DNA of 9,990 nt, taken from NCBI GenBank assembly GCA_030621975.1, contig JAUXGQ010000023.1, positions 1 to 9,990 on the forward strand, written 5' to 3'. The translations under genes and the position numbers were made by a program. Positions 1 to 6,648 of the stretch are shown here, piece by piece. Position 1 is the stretch's first letter; every line of letters begins with the position of its first letter. Source of the DNA: Gammaproteobacteria bacterium. GTDB lineage: Bacteria > Pseudomonadota > Gammaproteobacteria > Chromatiales > Chromatiaceae. Under the pieces are notes generated by a model. The model was given only the letters and a program-made list of their open reading frames with translations. It did not search any database and was not told the origin of the DNA.

Positions 1-1071
1 GGCCAGGCCCAGGGTCGCCCCCTTCACGAAGCTCCAGGGCGTCGGCAGCATCTCCGTCACCGTGAGTACGAAGTAGAGGTCGTTGATGGTGCGGGTCACC
101 AGGCGAATCATCCCCTGTCCCAGCGCCCACCCCAGCAGCAGGCCGAGCAGCGTGCCTATGAGTCCCAGCACCAGCGCCTCACTCAGTACCAGGCCGAAGA
201 GCTGGCGTTGCGTCATGCCCAGCATACGTTTGATGGCCAGCAGTCTGCGCCGCTGCAGCACGGAAAAGGTGAGGGTGTTGTAGATGAGGAAACCGCCCAC
301 CAGGATCGCCAGCAGGCTCATGGCCGTGAGGTTGGTGTGAAATGCCCCGCTCAGCTGTGACGTCGCCTGGCGCCGGGAGGAGGCGGTTCGCAGGTCCAGG
401 CCGACAGGCAGTACCCCACGCAAGGATGCCGCCTCCCGAGGCTCGATAATCAGGTCGATACGGTCGAGAACGCCGACCCGGTCCAGCAGTTCCTGGGCGG
501 TGGCGATGTCCGCGACCAACAGACCGTCCAGTGCGGCGGCGTTATCATGCTCGATCAGCCCCACCAGCTTGGTCGGCACCGGGCGCCCTCTGACCACCAG
601 GTCGATGGTATCGCCTGCTTGAAGTTGCAGCCGCCGGGCGCTGATCCGGGCCATGAGGACAGTGGCGGGTTCGGTATAGAGTCGCCTGAAATCGCCGCCT
701 TGCAGATCCTGGGTCAATTCGCGGAAAGGGTTTTCCGCGAACGGGTCCAGGCCCAGAAGCCGAAAGGTCTCGCCGCGGATGCGTACCAGTCCTTCCACCA
801 CCGGGGCGCTGGGGCGCGCATTATGGCGGATACGCAGATCGGCGTAGACGCGCTCGGGGATTCCCCCGGGCCCCCCGACGATCTGGTGGCTTGCCCGACC
901 GGTAAGCATATCCATGGAGAGTGCGAAACCGCGTCGGGCGCTTTCGTTGGCCAGGTCCACGGCCACGATCACCGCCACCCCCAGAGCGATGCTCAGAACC
1001 GACAACCCGAACTGCCAGGGATGGCGGAGCATGAAGCGCAGGCTGGAAAGGCGCAGGGTAGGGACTACCAT
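1..1071 (-). CDS. ABC transporter permease, FtsX/MacB-like family (3' end outside window)
   Basis: This is the membrane subunit of an ABC exporter. It starts at the ATG at 1071, and the frame stays open for 357 codons to the left edge, so the C-terminal part is missing. A first membrane segment spans about residues 21-39, followed by VDLANESARR. A roughly 200-residue extracytoplasmic domain comes next, then a second membrane segment at about 248-270. After that comes the basic cytoplasmic loop typical of FtsX proteins (residues 273-290, QRRRLLAIKRMLGMTQRQ) and a glycine-rich membrane segment at about 291-316. The start overlaps the stop of the ATPase gene by 7 nt (ATGGTAG), which points to translational coupling and one transporter. 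By family knowledge such pairs (LolCDE, MacB, YbbAP and AttEFGH types) move lipoproteins, peptides or lipids out of the inner membrane. The long periplasmic domain and ATPase-then-permease order resemble the Att/Ybb types, but the substrate cannot be read here. Confidence 0.88.
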   Translation of the reverse strand, partial: MVVPTLRLSSLRFMLRHPWQFGLSVLSIALGVAVIVAVDLANESARRGFALSMDMLTGRASHQIVGGPGGIPERVYADLRIRHNARPSAPVVEGLVRIRGETFRLLGLDPFAENPFRELTQDLQGGDFRRLYTEPATVLMARISARRLQLQAGDTIDLVVRGRPVPTKLVGLIEHDNAAALDGLLVADIATAQELLDRVGVLDRIDLIIEPREAASLRGVLPVGLDLRTASSRRQATSQLSGAFHTNLTAMSLLAILVGGFLIYNTLTFSVLQRRRLLAIKRMLGMTQRQLFGLVLSEALVLGLIGTLLGLLLGWALGQGMIRLVTRTINDLYFVLTVTEMLPTPWSFVKGATLGLA

Positions 1072-1769
1072 GCGATGCGGGTCCCTGCCGTGGTAAGACG
1101 GCCATCGCTCAGGGTGAGGATGCGGTTTGCGATTTCGGCTACAGCCAGGCTGTGGGTCACGATAATGAGCGCCCGTCCCTGTTGCCGGGACAGGTCGGTC
1201 AGTACGTCCAGGATCTGTTGCCCGGTCTCCGCATCCAGATTACCGGTAGGCTCGTCGGCCAACACCAGTCGCGGCCGATGGATCAAGGCCCGGGCGATGG
1301 CCACCCGCTGCTGCTCGCCGCCCGAGAGTTGATCGGGAAAGGCCTGCTGGCGGTCACCCAGACTGACCCGCTCGAGTTCCTGCACGACCCGCGGGCCGAT
1401 CGCGTCCGCCTTAACGCCGTTCAACTCCAGCGGCAGGCGGACGTTCTCCGCAACGGTCAGGGTAGGGATGAGGTTGAAAAACTGATAGACGAAACCCACG
1501 TGCGCCCGTCTGAACAGGGTCAGATCGCGCTCCGGGAGGGCATGCAGCGGCTTGCCATCGAACACGATGCTGCCGTGGTCGGGTCGGTCGATGCCTCCCA
1601 GCAGATTGAGCAGGGTGGATTTTCCGGAGCCGCTGCGCCCGAGCAGGGCAACGCATTCGCCGGCCCGGATGTCCAGATTGACGTCGCTCAATACCGCATG
1701 CACCCTGGCGCCTTCGCGGTACACGCGGCGCAGTTCGCGGGTGCTTATCAGAATGTCGTCATCGTTCAT
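1065..1769 (-). CDS. ABC transporter ATP-binding protein (LolD/MacB/YbbA-like)
   Basis: This is the cytoplasmic ATPase that powers the adjoining FtsX-type permease. All nucleotide-binding motifs are present in 234 residues, the normal length for this family. The Walker A motif is GRSGSGKST (residues 44-52), the Q-loop glutamine is Q96 in VYQFFNLIPTLTVAEN, and the signature is LSGGEQQRVAIARAL (148-162). Walker B with the catalytic Glu is LVLADEPTGNLD (168-179, E173), and the H-loop is IIVTHS (H206). The Q-loop wording FNLIPTLTVAEN is characteristic of the LolD/MacB/YbbA/AttE exporters rather than importers. The ATG at 1769 has no good Shine-Dalgarno sequence in front of it, so the start is less certain than the identity. 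On the minus strand a CATAAT hexamer at 1836-1841 could be a -10 box, but no convincing -35 lies at the right distance. Confidence 0.95.
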   Translation of the reverse strand: MNDDDILISTRELRRVYREGARVHAVLSDVNLDIRAGECVALLGRSGSGKSTLLNLLGGIDRPDHGSIVFDGKPLHALPERDLTLFRRAHVGFVYQFFNLIPTLTVAENVRLPLELNGVKADAIGPRVVQELERVSLGDRQQAFPDQLSGGEQQRVAIARALIHRPRLVLADEPTGNLDAETGQQILDVLTDLSRQQGRALIIVTHSLAVAEIANRILTLSDGRLTTAGTRIAW

Positions 1770-1914
1770 GCGCTGCGGGTTGCCGTTTGGTCTCTAACAG
1801 CGGGTAAGGATTGCGGTAACACCGACTGCGTGTCGATTATGCCATAGTGGATCCGACAGGCGGGTTGGCCGGCCGTCTCGGGGACGCGCTTCGTGGGGCG
1901 TCAGAGGCAGGATA

Positions 1915-1934
1915 CGGGCCTTGGCTCCGGCCCG
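1915..1934. other. Hairpin followed on the plus strand by a T-rich tract
   Basis: CGGGCC (1915-1920) and GGCCCG (1929-1934) pair perfectly around an 8-nt loop. On the plus strand the stem is followed by an AT-rich tract containing ATTTATAAATTTTCTTT. That is the arrangement of an intrinsic terminator for plus-strand transcription, although both flanking genes are on the minus strand. For the minus strand there is no U-run after the stem. It lies between the 61-aa gene and the ABC pair. Confidence 0.35.
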
Positions 1935-1972
1935 GATTTATAAATTTTCTTTATGTGCCTAAATCGAGGCGA

Positions 1973-2158
1973 TCAGATCGCCGCGTTCTTAGCGGTGGGC
2001 GAAAAATAGCGGTCGTAGAAGGGTTTGCCGGTGCGCAGCGACTCCTCCATCAGGTGGTTGACCTTATCCACGTTTCTTGCGTGAACGGAGAACAGGCTGA
2101 AGGTCATTCCAAAGCGTTCTTCATATTCTTTGAAAAGCTTGCTGTTCAGTTTATCCAT
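1973..2158 (-). CDS. Small protein of unknown function, 61 aa
   Basis: I do not recognise a family. The frame encodes a 61-residue, highly charged, probably helical protein beginning MDKLNSKLFKEYEERFG and ending SPTAKNAAI. It has no signal peptide, membrane segment or cysteine, so it is probably cytoplasmic. The amino-acid make-up (many K, E, F, N and Y) looks like a real globular or adaptor protein, not the Arg/Pro/Ala-rich text of shadow frames here. A TAA stop lies in frame two codons upstream, so the ATG at 2158 is the first possible start. The Shine-Dalgarno match is weak. The stop codon falls within an odd palindrome, GGCGATCAGATCGCC (1968-1982), that could fold at the transcript end. 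It has the same orientation as the ABC pair, 203 nt away, with no evidence that it shares their transcript. Confidence 0.62.
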   Translation of the reverse strand: MDKLNSKLFKEYEERFGMTFSLFSVHARNVDKVNHLMEESLRTGKPFYDRYFSPTAKNAAI

Positions 2159-2445
2159 CGTTTACGTCTGCCATGCTTACTTGTTGAGGCAACAGGATGA
2201 TAATGGACGGCAGAATAGAGTGGGGCAGGTGCTCTAAACGAGTGTCTTGAATCCCGGTTTCTGCCGCTTTAGCTACTCCACGGATTTTCTGCGAATTCAG
2301 CATGTTACTCTAAATCTTCAAACTCTGCACCGGTCGAGGCGGAATTTAGTGCCTGATCGCTCTTTCCTCAGCTATCGTCAGGATTAGGAATTTCTTTACG
2401 GTTGAAACTCCCGGTGCCGTACCTGGATAGCGAATCCTCGGCTGC

Positions 2446-2463
2446 CGTTGAGCAAACTCAACG
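2446..2463. repeat. Perfect 7-bp hairpin
   Basis: CGTTGAG (2446-2452) and CTCAACG (2457-2463) form a perfect stem with a CAAA tetraloop. No U-run follows on either strand, so it is not a typical terminator. It sits 8 nt before another palindrome (2472-2491). Confidence 0.55.
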
Positions 2464-2471
2464 TGTATCTG

Positions 2472-2491
2472 AGCCAATGACGTCGATGGCT
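2472..2491. repeat. 20-bp imperfect palindrome centred on GACGTC
   Basis: The outer arms AGCCA (2472-2476) and TGGCT (2487-2491) match perfectly, and the central GACGTC (2479-2484) is itself palindromic. Only the two pairs between arms and centre mismatch. The symmetry would suit a dimeric DNA-binding protein or an RNA hairpin; no regulator can be named. Confidence 0.45.
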
Positions 2492-2595
2492 GCCGGGAAC
2501 GCGATCAGATCGGGCAAATCCAGACGTGCGCAATTTGGCGCCCTGACCCGAATGGCACTTGCTTAAGCCGTACATGCCTTTCTAAGCAGCTTATT

Positions 2596-2610
2596 CGTCA
2601 TTCCGGCGAA
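2596..2610. repeat. Fragment resembling a dispersed CGTCATTCC-type repeat
   Basis: CGTCATTCCGGCGAA resembles the left arm of the short palindromic repeat (CGTCATTCC..GCGAA..) scattered between genes in many proteobacteria. The matching right arm is degenerate here (GGACAGGAA follows), so this would be a decayed half-copy. The assignment rests on remembered resemblance only. Confidence 0.35.
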
Positions 2611-2652
2611 GGACAGGAAGAGGGGATAGAGAAAGAACTATTGCTTTTCGAT

Positions 2653-2687
2653 CCCCTCATCCCGACCCTGTTCCTGAGGGAGAGGGT
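2653..2687. repeat. REP-like palindromic element (CCCTCA...GGGAGAGGG type)
   Basis: The sequence begins CCCCTCATCCCGACCCTG and ends with GGGAGAGGGT. It resembles the widespread intergenic repeat in which CCCTCTCCC faces GGGAGAGGG. ACCCT (2665-2669) pairs with AGGGT (2683-2687), and TTCC (2671-2674) pairs with GGGA (2678-2681) through one G-T wobble. A G-G mismatch separates the two helices. It looks like a slightly decayed copy. Confidence 0.45.
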
Positions 2688-2695
2688 GTTTAAAT

Positions 2696-2713
2696 ATCGG
2701 CCGCACGGCCGAT
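2696..2713. repeat. Perfect 8-bp inverted repeat
   Basis: ATCGGCCG (2696-2703) and CGGCCGAT (2706-2713) are perfect reverse complements separated by CA. In RNA this would be a 7-bp stem with a 4-nt loop. It lies about 120 nt upstream of the DUF1451 start and could be an operator or part of a folded leader. Confidence 0.5.
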
Positions 2714-2733
2714 CAATCCGGCGGGGACGTAAA

Positions 2734-2766
2734 CGCCTGTTCGGTATATCATCGTAAGTACAGGCG
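2734..2766 (+). promoter_or_regulatory. Inverted repeat enclosing a possible -10 box, upstream of the DUF1451 gene
   Basis: CGCCTGT (2734-2740) and ACAGGCG (2760-2766) are perfect reverse complements separated by 19 nt. The spacer contains TATATC, a passable -10 hexamer. Two half-sites bracketing a -10 would suit a repressor operator, but no good -35 can be paired with it. A hairpin role is also possible. Confidence 0.3.
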
Positions 2767-2776
2767 GGTGATTTTG

Positions 2777-2810
2777 CCCGAGCCCCGCTCCAGAAGGGGC
2801 CAGGTACGGG
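2777..2810 (+). promoter_or_regulatory. Leader hairpin just upstream of the DUF1451 ribosome binding site
   Basis: GCCCC (2782-2786) pairs with GGGGC (2796-2800), and outside it CCCG (2777-2780) pairs with CGGG (2807-2810). ATTTTG follows directly, then the ribosome binding site (AAAGG, 2819-2823). The position would allow an effect on translation or a weak attenuator, but the T-run is only four bases. Confidence 0.35.
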
Positions 2811-2831
2811 ATTTTGACAAAGGTGATGATC

Positions 2832-3383
2832 ATGACGACACAGGATAACAATCAACAGCACAAGAGTAGTCGGTTCGTGCAGGCCTACAACCGGATGCTG
2901 GAACGGGTGAGGCATGGGCTTGAAGGTTTGGGCAAAGATACGACGGGCCAGGAAAGCGGATTTCACAGGGTACTGTCAAAAGCGGTCGAGAAGGCGGTGG
3001 AACTGGAGGAACTGACCCGGGAGGAGGCCGACCGGATCGCCGACTATCTGGCTCGCGATGTCCAGGATGCGAGTCGCTTCATGGTCGACACCGGCGAGGA
3101 GTTCAGAGACTGGCTGCGTTTCGACGTGGACCTGGTAGAAGACCGCATGCTGGATCTGTTTTCCCAGATCGCCGACAAGACAACGCTGCAACAGATGGCC
3201 TTTTTCCAGGACCTGGAGAGGATGTCCGAATACCATACGGGCGAGATAACCGGTATTGGGACGCTGCGCTGCAGGCAGTGCGGTGAACTCCTTCATTTTC
3301 ATCACACGGCCCGCATACCACCCTGTCCCAGATGCCACGCAACCCTGTACAGTCGGGTCGAGGATGAGGCGCCTGAGTCCTGA
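2832..3383 (+). CDS. DUF1451 (YbeL-like) zinc-ribbon protein
   Basis: The 183-residue product matches the DUF1451 layout. A long charged helical N-terminal region (about residues 13-135) is followed by a C-terminal zinc ribbon with two CxxC knuckles, C147/C150 and C165/C168 (LRCRQCGELL then PPCPRCHATLYSR). There is no signal peptide or membrane segment, so it should be cytoplasmic. E. coli YbeL belongs to this family; its function is not established. I place the start at ATG 2832 because AAAGG (2819-2823) lies 8 nt in front of it. An ATG at 2826 and a TTG at 2814 are in-frame alternatives with poorer spacing. The gene stands alone behind a structured leader and converges with the DUF1614 gene. 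Confidence 0.9.
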   Translation: MTTQDNNQQHKSSRFVQAYNRMLERVRHGLEGLGKDTTGQESGFHRVLSKAVEKAVELEELTREEADRIADYLARDVQDASRFMVDTGEEFRDWLRFDVDLVEDRMLDLFSQIADKTTLQQMAFFQDLERMSEYHTGEITGIGTLRCRQCGELLHFHHTARIPPCPRCHATLYSRVEDEAPES

Positions 3384-3402
3384 AATCGGTGTGCCCGTTT
3401 TT
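3368..3402 (+). terminator. Weak intrinsic terminator after the DUF1451 gene
   Basis: GGCGC (3368-3372) can pair with GTGCC (3391-3395) across the stop codon, and five T's follow at 3398-3402. The stem is short, contains one G-T pair and has an 18-nt loop, so this is a modest candidate. Confidence 0.3.
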
Positions 3403-3523
3403 CGTGGGGGGTTGTGGCTGATGGCCAGTCCCACAGTGCGGTAAAGCTGTTAGCGTCGGTCCCTGAGGGTCACGAAGCGGGTCGCTGTGATGGACGATAT
3501 GATCGTAGTCGAGCACTGGGGGT

Positions 3524-3539
3524 CTCGCGTACCCGCGAG
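3524..3539. repeat. 6-bp perfect hairpin between convergent genes
   Basis: CTCGCG (3524-3529) and CGCGAG (3534-3539) pair perfectly around TACC. It lies in the 220-nt gap between the convergent DUF1451 and DUF1614 genes, about 65 nt past the DUF1614 stop. No T-run follows on either strand, so it could be a 3'-end structure but not a classic terminator. I see nothing else of note in the gap. Confidence 0.35.
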
Positions 3540-3603
3540 TTCGATGCGGACCTGGATGCCGCTGCGGGCACGAAAGTACCTGTCCGGACGGCATTCAAGG
3601 CTC

Positions 3604-4266
3604 CTAGGCCAGCAACGCAGCCACGATCCCGGTCAGAAAGATACCGTCAAAGGTGCCCGCCCCACCGATTGCGGCGATCGGGGTTCCCAGCCGCCGGATC
3701 AGGGGCAGGCGCAATAGATCTGCCCCGACCAACACCCCCAGGGTCCCGGCGATGTAGGCCAGCGGCGCGCTGTGTTCCAGATCCAGGAGCAGGGCCAAGG
3801 CAGCGGATGCCAGGGGAGCGACGAACACGGGCATCCCGATCCCAATGCCGGGGATTGGCCGACTCACCAGGAAACTGACAGCGCTGATCAGGGCCACCGC
3901 CAGCAAGACCTCCCCCGGGTTCAGGGGATGGTGGTGAATCAGATAGAAGGACACGCCTACAGGGACAACGCAGCCCCCCAGGTTGACAGCGATGATCGTG
4001 CGCCCCTGGAATGGTGGTCGCGCAATGCGCCAACGTCCGCTCCAGAGCGGGGGCATCATCTCCTCTGGAGGTGGTTCGGCGCGTACCCTAAACAGGGGCA
4101 GATTGATGACGCTACCAAACAGGGAAGCAAACAACAGCAGCAACCCTGCTTGGGGCGATAATCCCAATTTTTCGAATGCAATAGTGAGTATCCCGACCTG
4201 GATAAAGGCCAGAAGAAAGGCCACCAGGAAGATCAGGACCAGGAGGTAGCGGGGCGAAAACGGCAC
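3604..4266 (-). CDS. DUF1614 family integral membrane protein
   Basis: The 220-residue protein is mostly hydrophobic, with about six or seven membrane segments near residues 8-30, 41-59, 91-112, 118-135, 146-162, 168-186 and 206-220. Two stretches are typical of DUF1614: FEKLGLSPQAGLLLLFASLFGSVINLPLF (residues 31-59, described here by its LGLS..G, GS and INLPLF elements) and the C-terminal GGAGTFDGIFLTGIVA. A basic/proline-rich loop (62-90) contains PPPEEMMPPLW. The family has no assigned biochemical role; conserved Gly, Pro and Asp residues in the membrane suggest transport or sensing. The ATG at 4266 lacks a clear Shine-Dalgarno sequence. The gene is 216 nt downstream of the acylase on the same strand and is probably separately transcribed. 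Confidence 0.85.
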   Translation of the reverse strand: MPFSPRYLLVLIFLVAFLLAFIQVGILTIAFEKLGLSPQAGLLLLFASLFGSVINLPLFRVRAEPPPEEMMPPLWSGRWRIARPPFQGRTIIAVNLGGCVVPVGVSFYLIHHHPLNPGEVLLAVALISAVSFLVSRPIPGIGIGMPVFVAPLASAALALLLDLEHSAPLAYIAGTLGVLVGADLLRLPLIRRLGTPIAAIGGAGTFDGIFLTGIVAALLA

Positions 4267-4370
4267 TGATGTAATTCGGAATGTCGAGGAGGTCGGTGAA
4301 TAGATTTAGACGTCTTAACCTGGCTGATATACTTGCACAGTTTGGCGCCCGACAACAATCGGTGTTTTGA

Positions 4371-4390
4371 AGGGCTGTTGGAGAAGCCCT
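4371..4390. repeat. 6-bp hairpin downstream of the acylase gene
   Basis: AGGGCT (4371-4376) and AGCCCT (4385-4390) pair around an 8-nt loop. It is about 90 nt past the acylase stop and 105 nt before the DUF1614 start. No U-run follows in the minus-strand transcript (TCAAAAC follows), so any terminator role is doubtful. Confidence 0.3.
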
Positions 4391-4482
4391 CTGCAGGGGA
4401 AGAGGTTTTCAGTGGTGGGTAATGGCGATCCCTTATTCCCGCAGGTGACTCTCCTGATATACGATCTCAAGCCTGTCCAGGA

Positions 4483-6648
4483 TCAGATGCTCTTGTATTC
4501 ACCGCGCAGCCAGCGCCGGAGGTCGCTCACGTACCATTCGGAAAAGCGCGATTCGCTTGGACCACCGGGAAGATTGCTCCAGGCGACAGCGCCGGCCAGA
4601 TCCGTTACGAAGTGGTAAGCGGGGGCAAAGCTCGAATGGTGCCCAGTCAGGTTGAGCAGGACCCCCTGATGCACCGTGGCATGGTTGCCGGGCAAGGGCT
4701 TCGGGCCGCGGTCGAAGCCAAGAAAACGAGGCAGGCGCCCTCCCAGCATCAGATTGCGAAACAGGACCTGATTCTCGGCGCCCCAGGGTTTTGCGGGATG
4801 CTCCAGCCCCCTGCTTACGCCCGCGCCGATGCGCTCGGCGCGTTTGCCGGCCGGTAGCCACAGCGAATCCGCCTGCGCCAACACTTCATCGAAGTAGCCA
4901 ACCATGGTTACATACAGACAGGTCTGTTCGACAAGGTAACGCAACCAATCGCGGCCGAATCCATCCGCGCCGAAGACCTCGATCACGACCTCTTGATGGA
5001 TGGCCTCGAACAGCGCCGCCGCCGCGGAATCCGCCGCATAACGTCCGTCCCAGTTTTGCAGCGACTCGCGCCGTGCGCCCTCGGGTATGTGGCGTAGGTA
5101 CTCGGCCAGGAATCGCTCCGCTTGTAACGACACCAGGTCGTACTGGAAGCGCTGCATATCCTGAGGCGTGAGTCCGTCGCGCCCGGCGAGTAACTGCTCG
5201 ATACGCAAACGCCGATAGTCAGATAACCAGAGCGTGGCGAGCCGAGGGCCGTCAGGGCACTGGCGGGCCTCGTTGGTAATGGCAATGTGACCTCCCGGGG
5301 GGTTGCGCTCAGTGGGGACATCCCGCTCGGGGTCTAAATACCCCTGCCAGTCATTGGCGGTGATCCATCCCGCGCTTGGTGTGAGCCCGCTCCAGCCGTC
5401 TCGGCGTTTTGGAACGGCGCCCACAAACTGATAGCCAATGTTGTCCTGCGCGTCGGCAAACACCATGTGCAAGGTTGGAATATCAATCTTACGGACGGTT
5501 TTTTGGGCCTGCTCCACGTTGCCACAGTGGATGAGATCGACCAGGCTCTGCAACACCCCGAGTCCGCCTTCTCCAAGGCCTACCCAGTTCCAGCACAAGT
5601 GATCGCCGTCGATGCTGGCGTCGTCCTCGAGAATACCGCGGCTGGTCTCGTACACGGTAAAAGCATGGGGTGTGTGGCGTTTGCGCAGAATGTGCTCATC
5701 CCGCCGTGGTAATTCACACCAGATCCCATCGCGCAGATGGTGTGCATTTTTGCAGCGTTCCACGAAGAAGTCGGACGTATCGGCGCAACTGTAGGTAATA
5801 CCCCAGGCAACGTTGGGGGTGCGAGCGACCGCGAAGCTGTAGGTACCGGGGATGGTTGCACCCTTGATCCAATCGTTGCCTACACTCAGTTCGGCTTCGT
5901 AGAACAGGGCCGGTAAGCGGTTGACCTCTAGATGGGGATCGTTTGCCAACAGGGGAGCGCCGCTATATGATCGGTGGGCCGCGACCACCCAGGCGTTGCT
6001 GCCGCCGCTGACCGGCAGCTGGCTTTCGGCGCGGGCACCGGGAAACATGGAAGGTACGGCGCCGATATTCTGCACCAGGGTTTCGTCAACCGCATCGAGC
6101 GTCGGCAGCAGGGCCCTCAGCTTGTCCACCCCCACGCCGCGGCGCAAGGCTTCCATGACGAACAGTTCTCCGATGCGTTGTCCCTCGGCCAGGCCGGCGA
6201 AGGACATGAGTTTCGCGGACAGCAGAATGTCGGCGGGTTCAAAGGGCTCGGGTGTCAAACCCAACAAGCGAAGAAGCGTCGGGCGGCGGGCCTGCCAGGA
6301 TGTGTTGACGCCGGCGGCATACGCCGCCGCATACTCCGCATACGGAGGCTGGAGCTTGACGATGTGGCGCCGCGCGTCGCGCGCGAAACCGAAGCGCCGA
6401 AAATATACGTCGACCTCCAGCAAGTCGTCGTCATCCCGAAGCAGTTCACATACGCGACCCTGCGCGACGGTGCGCATCAAGAACATCTGTGCGCCCCGGT
6501 CTCTCCCGTGCAGCCAGCCCAAGGCGAAAAAGGCGTCCCCCCAGTTACTGGCCCGGACTCTGGGCACACCGTGGGAATCGCGCGTGATCCTCACGGCGTC
6601 ATGAACAGCTTTGAGCGTTTTCCCTCGCAACTCTGCGTACCCCCTCAT
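4483..6648 (-). CDS. Penicillin acylase family protein (S45 Ntn hydrolase), apparently without a signal peptide
   Basis: This is a 721-residue amidohydrolase of the self-cleaving N-terminal-nucleophile class. The alpha region carries ITRDSHGVPRVRA (21-33) and FALGWLHGRDRGAQMFLMR (41-59), matching the family's DxxGVPHIxA and A.GyxHAqDRlwQM motifs. The autoprocessing site is GG|SNAW, with S217 the expected nucleophile at the start of the beta chain. SYSGAPLLANDPHL (227-240) follows. D290 and D293 (CADTSDFF) fall at beta 74 and 77, where the family binds calcium. N459 (AITNEAR) falls at beta 243, where the oxyanion-hole Asn is expected. Length is normal. Family members cleave acyl side chains from beta-lactams, N-acyl-homoserine lactones or lipopeptides; the substrate cannot be read here. 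Relatives are usually periplasmic, but this N-terminus (MRGYAELRGKTLKAVHDAVR) has no signal, and the open frame upstream offers no ATG or hydrophobic segment. The start has no clear Shine-Dalgarno sequence. Confidence 0.93.
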   Translation of the reverse strand: MRGYAELRGKTLKAVHDAVRITRDSHGVPRVRASNWGDAFFALGWLHGRDRGAQMFLMRTVAQGRVCELLRDDDDLLEVDVYFRRFGFARDARRHIVKLQPPYAEYAAAYAAGVNTSWQARRPTLLRLLGLTPEPFEPADILLSAKLMSFAGLAEGQRIGELFVMEALRRGVGVDKLRALLPTLDAVDETLVQNIGAVPSMFPGARAESQLPVSGGSNAWVVAAHRSYSGAPLLANDPHLEVNRLPALFYEAELSVGNDWIKGATIPGTYSFAVARTPNVAWGITYSCADTSDFFVERCKNAHHLRDGIWCELPRRDEHILRKRHTPHAFTVYETSRGILEDDASIDGDHLCWNWVGLGEGGLGVLQSLVDLIHCGNVEQAQKTVRKIDIPTLHMVFADAQDNIGYQFVGAVPKRRDGWSGLTPSAGWITANDWQGYLDPERDVPTERNPPGGHIAITNEARQCPDGPRLATLWLSDYRRLRIEQLLAGRDGLTPQDMQRFQYDLVSLQAERFLAEYLRHIPEGARRESLQNWDGRYAADSAAAALFEAIHQEVVIEVFGADGFGRDWLRYLVEQTCLYVTMVGYFDEVLAQADSLWLPAGKRAERIGAGVSRGLEHPAKPWGAENQVLFRNLMLGGRLPRFLGFDRGPKPLPGNHATVHQGVLLNLTGHHSSFAPAYHFVTDLAGAVAWSNLPGGPSESRFSEWYVSDLRRWLRGEYKSI

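Larger units (their letters stand above)
2159..2831. other. Non-coding region rich in inverted repeats
   Basis: No convincing gene is visible in these 673 bases. Frames are short, lack ribosome binding sites or contain stops. The stretch holds a perfect 7-bp hairpin (2446-2463), a 20-bp imperfect palindrome centred on GACGTC (2472-2491) and two dispersed-repeat-like fragments (2596-2610 and 2653-2687). A run of four inverted repeats then leads into the DUF1451 gene. A CTAAAT/ATTTAG pair at 2308-2313 and 2344-2349 may also be noted. It could contain a small RNA, decayed repeats, or only the two flanking promoters. Confidence 0.6.

Noticed and set aside
547..1332. Long plus-strand open frame (261 codons) opposite the ABC genes
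   Set aside because: It lies antisense across the permease-ATPase junction, reads as Arg/Pro/Gln-rich low-meaning text, and both minus-strand genes have clear family motifs.
1152..1847. Plus-strand open frame (231 codons) opposite the ATPase gene
   Set aside because: It is the antisense shadow of an ATPase with every motif intact, with no recognisable domain or ribosome binding site.
2219..2282. tRNA-like words (complement of TAGAGCACCTGCCCCA, and ATTCAAGA-like text)
   Set aside because: The parts are in the wrong order for a tRNA and no cloverleaf stems pair; at best a decayed fragment, more likely chance.
2346..2560. Minus-strand text that reads as protein-like in short pieces, ending in SRYGTGSFNRKEIPNPDDS and stop
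   Set aside because: The frame has an internal TGA and no start with a ribosome binding site, and the other frames look about as plausible; not enough to call a pseudogene.
2814..2831. TTG at 2814 or ATG at 2826 as the DUF1451 start
   Set aside because: AAAGG at 2819-2823 is correctly spaced for ATG 2832 but overlaps or crowds the earlier starts.
2598..2966. Minus-strand open frame (122 codons) overlapping the DUF1451 gene
   Set aside because: It overlaps the real gene on the opposite strand, crosses the inverted repeats, and shows no domain or ribosome binding site.
3384..3603. Possible gene between the DUF1451 and DUF1614 genes
   Set aside because: Open frames here extend antisense into DUF1614 and have no domain, good start or coding-like composition.
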